This document shows positions 58,513 to 64,000 of a DNA stretch of 64,000 bases, in pieces. The notes under the pieces were generated by a model. It had not been told where the DNA came from and made no database searches. It was given only the letters and a program-made list of their open reading frames with translations. The stretch's first letter is position 1. Every line of letters begins with the position of its first letter. A program made the translations under genes and the position numbers. Source of the stretch: Periplaneta americana (lineage: Eukaryota; Arthropoda; Insecta; Blattodea; Blattidae); NCBI RefSeq assembly GCF_040183065.1, contig NC_091123.1, positions 106,862,821-106,926,820 of the forward strand, given 5' to 3'.

Positions 58513-58620
58513 TAACACATGTTTCCCCAACAAGATGAAATAGCTCGTCACGACTTACCAATACTTAGAGTAGTCTTTTATAATAGTATTTTTAATTTTA
58601 GGCAGTAGTTGCAGTAGGCT

Positions 58621-59327
58621 TAATCTTATAGATTTTGTAAAAAAAAAAAAGGTACCAAATACCAACGTATTTTTATAATTAGTAATGTTACAAGTATTTG
58701 AATCAAATATAAATAGCAAGAAGGAAAAGAAAACTTGACTACGCGTCTGCTTGGGTAATCTGTTGGGCTACCGCACGTGGCTGAGTGTACTTGTGTTAGG
58801 CCTATCCCTTTTATAGTTGTGGCACTTTTAAACATCGTACTGCCACGAAGCAATGGAGCAATCAAACACAAAGGCAGACTTTAGGCCATATCTAAAAATT
58901 TTGCTGCTGAATCGCATTGGAAATAATTTTGTTTCTTGCTTCCTAATTTCAACAATGTTAACATCTCATTAAGTGCAATATTTAAGGAATCATGTAACTA
59001 ACGTTACATATGCGTAAGTCACGCTATCGTCACTCACGTTACTTATTTTCCGATTTAAAAATAGGCTCGTGTATAGTACCAACAATGTATTTTTTATCTA
59101 TGATTTAAGGTAAAAATAAATACTAAGAGGAATAAATAATTTAAGGAATAGATGTGATTATTAACATATCTATGAACGGAAGGAGGTTATTTTCGTAACT
59201 CACATTACACGGCACAAGGTTGTATTTTTTTAACTCTCGTTCGTTATAAGCAAAATGAACATGTAATATATTCAAGTCTAAATATGTTATAACTTATCCT
59301 AGGTCACTATCTCTGTTTATAACAATT

Positions 59328-59334
<7 letters not shown>
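58621..59334. other. No recognisable gene
   Basis: AT-rich, with repeated (A/C)ACGTTAC-type motifs near 58998, 59035 and 59195 (see 49865-50750) and one TAGGCCTA (58797-58804). Confidence 0.4.

Positions 59335-59386
<52 letters not shown>
59335..59386 (+). repeat. TA microsatellite, left of a hAT element
   Basis: About 26 TA units. It continues beyond the hAT element at 62146-62210, so the element inserted into one TA array. Confidence 0.95.
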
Positions 59387-59389
<3 letters not shown>

Positions 59390-62142
59390 GGGCGTATTTT
59401 GCGGACTACCGGGGCTACCGGCGGTAGCCCAAGGAAATTACAAAAGAAAAAGTTTATAATATAACATAATGTAATAATTTTGTATTATTAGTTTTACCAT
59501 AGTAATTAAAATTAAAGTAATTGTTAGATTTATATGCGCTCTCTGCTCTCGAAAAGAAACAAGTTGTCAAGGCGGCATCGCTGGAGAAACCGCTTGCTAC
59601 GTGAGGTAGCCTGTGACCGTTTCGCTCATGCTGTCCTTCGCACAACTGCCCGTCCCCTCCGCTCCCTTATGTTTCCATCGTGCACTGTAGGCGGGCGAGT
59701 TGCCGCTCTCGTGATCGGTTTCTTCGCAGGCGCGAAGCAGCAATAGCTTAGTACGCTAGCAATTGAATGTGATTGTGTTCTTGCAGTGCATTATTTTAAA
59801 TCTGTGATTTGTTCGAGTGTCTAAGAGTTATATTAATTGTGAATTATTAAGTTTTTAATTTCCCAATTAAGTGATATTGTGAAAAATATGGCAGAACAAG
59901 TTTCTGGAGAGGTTTGTGTTGAAAATGACTATGTAATAGAAGGTTTATTAAAAGTGCCTTTTAACCGTCGTACATAACAACGAGAAAGTTGAAATTGTGA
60001 AAATGGAAAGACCAACTCCTGAGTTAAATTTGTCCATGGACGTAAAAGAAAAACAGCGAGAGTACACACGCCATTTCACTTCAACATCATATGGTAAGTG
60101 GAATTGGTTGTGTGGTACTTCTAAACTGTCTAAACTATTTTGCTGGCCATGTTTGTTATTTAGCCGCGAAACTAATGTGTGGTCAAAGGAGGGGTTTTCT
60201 AATATGAACTCCCTTCGAACGGCGGTCCTAGAATATGACAAATTAAAAGCTCATATTTGTAGTAGCATGAACTTTGCAAATTTTGGGAAGACAAGGATTG
60301 ATTTACAGCTAGATAAGCGAAAAGCTCTACACATCAACCAACACAATGCTCTTGTGAAAAAAAAATCGGGAGATTTTACTGCATCTTATTAACGCAGTCT
60401 GCTTTCTTTTCGGGGTCATAACGAGAGCGTGGAATCAGACAATATAGGAAATTATATTGAATATTTAAGTTCCTTAAGTGAATTTGACCATTTACTGGCC
60501 AATCATCTTGAGAGTTCAACAGTATTTCGTGGTACTTCTCTCGCAATTCAGAATGACTTAATATTTGCTATAAGTGGGGTTATGATAAAGAACATAAAAC
60601 CTTTTGTGGCCATTGTTGTTGATGAAACAAGTTACTGCTCTAATCAGAGTCAATTGTCCACTGTTTTAAGATACGTCGACAGTACTGCCAATGTTCAAGA
60701 ACGGTTTATAGGATTCACAAATGTCAGTTCGGACAAAACTGCTGCTGCTTTGTTTCAGCATGTGGAAGGTGTTATAGCAGAATACAATGTCGGCAATAAG
60801 TTAATTGCACAGACATACGATGGTGCTTCAGTTATGGCGGGAAATATTAATGGCTTAAAAACAAAAGTTCAAGAAAAGTATCCTCAAGCACTATTTGTCC
60901 ATTGTTACAGCCATGTTCTCAATTTAGTTTTGCAACAAACTACTTCAACCATTCCAGAATGCCGCATTTTTTCAAAACACTGTCGGGTTTAGCTGCAGTT
61001 TTCTCATCATCTCCTAAAAGATCAGAAAACTGAAGGAATTTATGAACAAGAAACTCCCAAAAGTAGCACCAACTAGATTGAATTTTACATCTCGGCTTGT
61101 AAATACAGTAAAGGAATACAGAGAAAAACGGACTGCTTTCTTTAAAAATATCATTTGTAATGACTCTGAAGAAAACTGGGATGATGCTGTAAATGTGCAG
61201 GCTCAAGGATATTTGAATTTTTTCACACAGTTTCAGAATATATTTCTTCTTGAAGTCTATGCTAGAGTGTTCGCACATACAGATGTGCTCTACAATATTC
61301 TTCAGACAAAAAGTCTAGACATAGCATACTACTTGCAAGAGGTATCAATGTTAAAAAAAAAAAATACTATATCCGAGTTCAGACGTAGTGGGTTTCCGTC
61401 CATATGGAGTAATATGGAAAATGAAAATTCTTCAGCCAATACAATGGAACCACCATTAAAGCAAAGAAAAGGAGATGATGAATTGAAATACAGGCAGCTG
61501 TACTACAGCATACTAGATCGTATGCACATGGAAATTACTGACAGATTATCTGATTATGGAAAGCTTCAGTTCACACATCTTCTAGATTCTCAAAAATTTT
61601 CTGCTTATAGAGAAAACTTCCCGAATGAGGCACTAAACAAATTATTTCAGTCCTATAACAGTCACTTTGATCAAGTACGTTTGAAAAATGAATTAAGTGT
61701 AATATATTCAGCAGAAGTCTTTGATTTTTCGAACAAACCTATCCATGAAATATTATCTGCCATATATGAAAACCAGCTGAACCAAGTTATTCCTGAAGTC
61801 CTTAAATTGGCAACATTAATTGTGACAATACCAGCTACGTCAGCATCGGTAGAAAGAACATTTTCTGCGTTGAAGAGAATAAAATCCTACTGTAGATCAA
61901 CTCATACACAAGAACGTTTATCCGGCTTGGCACTAATATCCATTGAAAAGTAATTTCTACAGAAACTTTGCAAGTGGCCCAACTGTAATTTCAAGGACGA
62001 AGTCATCAACGTATTTTCGTCCCAATCAAGACGTCTGGAATTCACATAAATATGTAAGGAATTTTATTATAGGGATTTTAAAATATATTTTGTGTAATAA
62101 TAGGGTCAGTGGTAGCCCAAACCCTTTAACCAGTATACGTCA

Positions 62143-62145
<3 letters not shown>
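59387..62145 (+). mobile_element. hAT element, 2759 bp, in a TA microsatellite
   Basis: Left end CAGGGGCGTATTTTG, right end read inward CAGTGACGTATACTGG. The 8-bp duplication would be ATATATAT on both sides, which cannot be told from the surrounding TA array. The transposase frame is broken at 59888-61953. The termini resemble those of 55982. Confidence 0.88.
59888..61953 (+). pseudogene. hAT transposase (ZMYM1/TTF-finger type), lightly broken
   Basis: It starts MAEQVSGEVCVENDYVIEGL; a TAA follows near 59967. After that come the TTF-type finger (WLCGTSKLSKLFCWPCLLFS), a frameshift at the A-run near 60357-60365, STVFRGTSLAIQNDLIFAIS, FVAIVVDETSYCSNQSQL (first catalytic Asp), IAQTYDGASVMAGNINGLKT (second), HCYSHVLNLVLQQT, a frameshift near 60985, and an open 303-codon stretch ending SASVERTFSALKRIKSYCRS and LALISIEK (dimerisation region with the catalytic Glu). 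Much better preserved than the relatives at 12186 and 56420. Confidence 0.92.

Positions 62146-62210
<65 letters not shown>
62146..62210 (+). repeat. TA microsatellite, right of a hAT element
   Basis: About 32 TA units continuing the array at 59335-59386. Confidence 0.95.
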
Positions 62211-62213
<3 letters not shown>

Positions 62214-62633
62214 CCGAACCAGACAATTTTGCACACCGAAGGAGTTGCTTGTAATCAGGTGCAGCAAGCGCTTATAATCACCAAACTCGAGGGAAATAAC
62301 GAATTCCCAGGAGAATATATATTAATGTTGTGAAAGTTCACTTCATGTACTTCAAGGAAATACGGAAATTTCAGACAAAATGGTAATTTTATAATTCAGT
62401 GCTTTTGTTCTTAATTTTGTGGCATGGCCCTATACGTTCTTTAGACATGTATTTGTCAGTAATGAAGGAATGGTTACTAGAACACAATGTTTAAAAAATT
62501 ATTCTTCTGTTCATATATTTCCATGTAAATTATAATGAAATATATTATTATTTCTAATACTATCAATGTCCAGTAAAGTACACGGGAGAGGGAGGGGAAC
62601 TAGTGTACCCATTCTTTGCATAGGGCATAGACC
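62211..62633. other. No recognisable feature
   Basis: AT-rich flank between the TA microsatellite and a hAT MITE. Confidence 0.45.
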
Positions 62634-62641
62634 ATTTAAAG

Positions 62642-62823
62642 CAGCGGTCGTCAGCACAGTGCACCCTCGTGCTAGCGTCTGTTACTCGCAGGTCTCTTAC
62701 AGCACCAGGGTGCATCCGTGGCTGCTGGCGGGTACGCTTTCTATCCCTCCCTTCTGCACGACGGAGCATATTTCGTTGCACCGCTTACCCTCTACCCATT
62801 TCAGCGAGTGCTGATAACCACTG
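62642..62823 (-). mobile_element. hAT MITE, 182 bp, copy 2
   Basis: Inverted relative of 41349-41530 with the same length. ATTTAAAG flanks both ends exactly (62634-62641 and 62824-62831). Shared blocks, read on the minus strand, include AAATGGGTA, AGGGTAAGCG, and GGTGCTGTAAGAGACCTGCG. No coding capacity. Confidence 0.93.
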
Positions 62824-62915
62824 ATTTAAAGGGTTATTTTGAATAATTTTCAAGTCTCTATTGTGTTGCAATGTTACTGACTAACAACAAACTAACCTTA
62901 TCAGTCTGCATAATA

Positions 62916-63076
62916 TACATACATACATACATACATACATACATACATACATACATACATACTTACATAAGTGTTCTACCCAGGGGCAGATCTTTCACTG
63001 CAAACTCAGCTTTCTCCAATCTTTCCTATTTTCTGCCCTCTTCTTAGTCTCCGCATATGAGCCACATAATATCTTA
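62916..63076 (-). repeat. SINE 3' part with CATA tail, interrupted at TTA
   Basis: The CATA run at 62916-62961 is the tail. The rest, read on the minus strand, matches 1237-1352 (GGCAGAAAATAG(G/C)AAAGATT, TTTGCAGTGAAAGA(T/C)CTGCC). The match stops exactly at TTA (63074-63076), where the Harbinger element begins, so the SINE was the target. Confidence 0.8.
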
Positions 63077-63232
63077 CGCCGGTTCCTACGTGGGCGACAG
63101 CAGCGACGCGACACAAGCGGACGGAGCGACCCAGCGATACGCTTGTGTCGCAATTATTTATGTAGGTTATTGTGTTCTACGTGGACTGACGATGCGGGCG
63201 ACACCGGCGATCATATTCAAAACTATTTCACC

Positions 63233-63540
63233 ATGATCTCCAAGGAGAAAAGACGTAACTTAATACTTTTAGACAGTTCGGTGCTAACGTATGCATATTT
63301 AAAAAGGAAGAGTGAACGACGTCAAACAAACATTATTTATAAAGAACGTCCAATTTATGGCGAGTTTCATCACCTTTATAGAAGATTGCGGCAGTATCCG
63401 GAATTGTTTCGTAATTACACGAGAATGACAATAGAAACATTCGATTACATTGTCAGTGTTCTAAAAAATGGTTTTACTTTGAGGACAACCAACTTTCAAA
63501 GGCCAATATCATTGGAGGAACGGCTTATTGTTACTCTCAG
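63233..63540 (+). CDS. HARBI1-like transposase, first exon
   Basis: The start MISKEKRRNLILLDSSVLTY is preferred over the upstream ATG at 63143, whose sequence (MCRNYLCRLL...) looks like translated terminal repeat. Then follow GEFHHLYRRLRQYPELFRNY, TRMTIETFDYIVSVLKNGF and TTNFQRPISLEERLIVTLR, the usual N-terminal region of Harbinger transposases. The frame ends at a consensus donor AG|GTAAGC (63541), phase 2, at the point where the family continues with FLATG. The catalytic domain should lie beyond 64000. No stops are present in the exon. Confidence 0.8.
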
Positions 63541-63821
63541 GTAAGCATCATTAAATTTATTATTTTTCAGTCATCAAACATGATTTTTTTACTTATGTAA
63601 AGAAAATACAATTATTATTGAGTAAATAGAAATTGTATAACATCAAAGATGGTGGAAGGTACATAAATAGTTCAATCTTGGTTAAAATTTAGTGTACAAA
63701 TTTTATGTGCTCTCGGATTTTTACATCTTTGCACGCTTACTGTATTTACACAAAAGGTTGTAAAAGTTACAAATAACAGGGTGTTGTTACTCGCTTAATG
63801 GGCTTTTTAATGCCAAGTTTG

Positions 63822-64000
63822 TTAATTAAACGGATTAACTAGTACGTCGGTCACAGTCAGTGATTGCTGATCCTGTTCGACGTTGACTTCATACTCGTAG
63901 TTGTATTGATTGAAACATGAAGGTACGTAACTGCTTGAAGATGAATGTGAAGCTGAAGACTGTCCTGGTGAAGGCATTGGTGAAGGTGTAGCACTATCTA
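63822..64000 (-). CDS. Ser/Pro-rich C-terminus, probable Harbinger accessory protein (partial)
   Basis: Open from the window edge for 59 codons to TAA at 63822-63824. It reads DSATPSPMPSPGQSSASHSS, SSSYVPSCFNQYNYEYEVNV, then EQDQQSLTVTDVLVNPFN. I see no domain in this tail. By position, antisense and convergent to the transposase, it is likely the C-terminus of the MADF/Myb-like partner. If the transposase continues beyond 64000, this gene sits in its intron. Function is inferred from context only. Confidence 0.45.
   Translation of the reverse strand, partial: DSATPSPMPSPGQSSASHSSSSSYVPSCFNQYNYEYEVNVEQDQQSLTVTDVLVNPFN

Larger units (their letters stand above)
55982..58620 (+). mobile_element. 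hAT relic split by a mariner
   Basis: The left end CAGTGACGTGCAGTCC resembles the right end of the hAT at 59387-62145 (CAGTGACGTATACTGG read inward). Transposase pieces run from about 56420 to 57179 and resume after the mariner at 58515. The 3' end is not recognisable, so the copy is truncated or rearranged near 58620. The left target duplication would be TGCAGTGT. Confidence 0.7.
63077..64000 (+). mobile_element. PIF/Harbinger element, left part (continues past window)
   Basis: The left boundary is set by TTA 63074-63076 and by loss of the SINE match at that point. The end starts CGCCGGTTCCTACG. Inside are a HARBI1-like exon on + (63233-63540) with a splice donor and an opposing Ser-rich frame (63822-64000). 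The right end is outside the window. Confidence 0.75.

Noticed and set aside
63143..63540. Host HARBI1 gene
   Set aside because: The frame starts inside transposon-like terminal sequence and the element interrupts a SINE at TTA, so a mobile Harbinger is more likely than a domesticated gene.

Overview
This is a eukaryotic, AT-rich and very transposon-rich stretch. The one confident host gene is the 3' end of the Sec61 gamma (SEC61G) gene, with canonical GT/AG introns. The rest is mostly mobile DNA. The mix of hAT, mariner/Tc1 and PIF/Harbinger transposons, CR1/L2-type LINEs, tRNA-derived SINEs with several copies in the window, and ATT, TA and CATA microsatellites fits a large insect genome. 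From memory of similar repeats I favour a cockroach-like insect, but that is inference.

Layout. 1-4.8 kb: the last two coding exons of SEC61G (4474-4681) and its upstream intron, which is filled with the end of a hAT copy, SINEs, LINE fragments and a MITE sitting inside a LINE. 4.8-11.6 kb: sparse DNA, a fold-back element, a Tc1-type element with a matching empty site elsewhere in the window, a SINE, a Harbinger relic and a LINE tail. 11.8-14.6 kb: a whole but broken hAT element with perfect 8-bp target duplications. 14.6-25.4 kb: small repeats, hAT and other MITEs, a THAP relic, and a 1.5-kb non-autonomous hAT. 26.2-31.7 kb: a decayed Harbinger with convergent Myb-like and transposase genes, next to a 1.5-kb minisatellite that changes strand and a roughly 140-bp satellite. 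33.1-37.6 kb: an almost intact CR1/L2-like LINE. 37.7-39.9 kb: an apparently intact 2196-bp hAT with an open 494-residue transposase. 40-50 kb: SINEs, a hAT MITE, two hAT relics and unannotated AT-rich DNA. 50.9-55.6 kb: a mariner carrying two Harbinger-type insertions, one of which itself contains a hAT. 56-58.6 kb: a hAT relic split by another mariner. 59.4-62.1 kb: a hAT element inside a TA microsatellite. 62.6-64 kb: a second copy of the hAT MITE and the left part of a possibly intact Harbinger running off the edge.

At least 15 DNA-transposon boundaries could be set to the base by matching terminal inverted repeats to target duplications (8 bp for hAT, TA for Tc1/mariner, TTA for Harbinger).

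The most unusual signal is not an element. The palindromes TAGGCCTA (19 seen) and TACCGGTA (7 seen) are far commoner than expected. In several places, comparison with a sister repeat shows that the palindrome arose as a 6-bp insertion at a TA dinucleotide.
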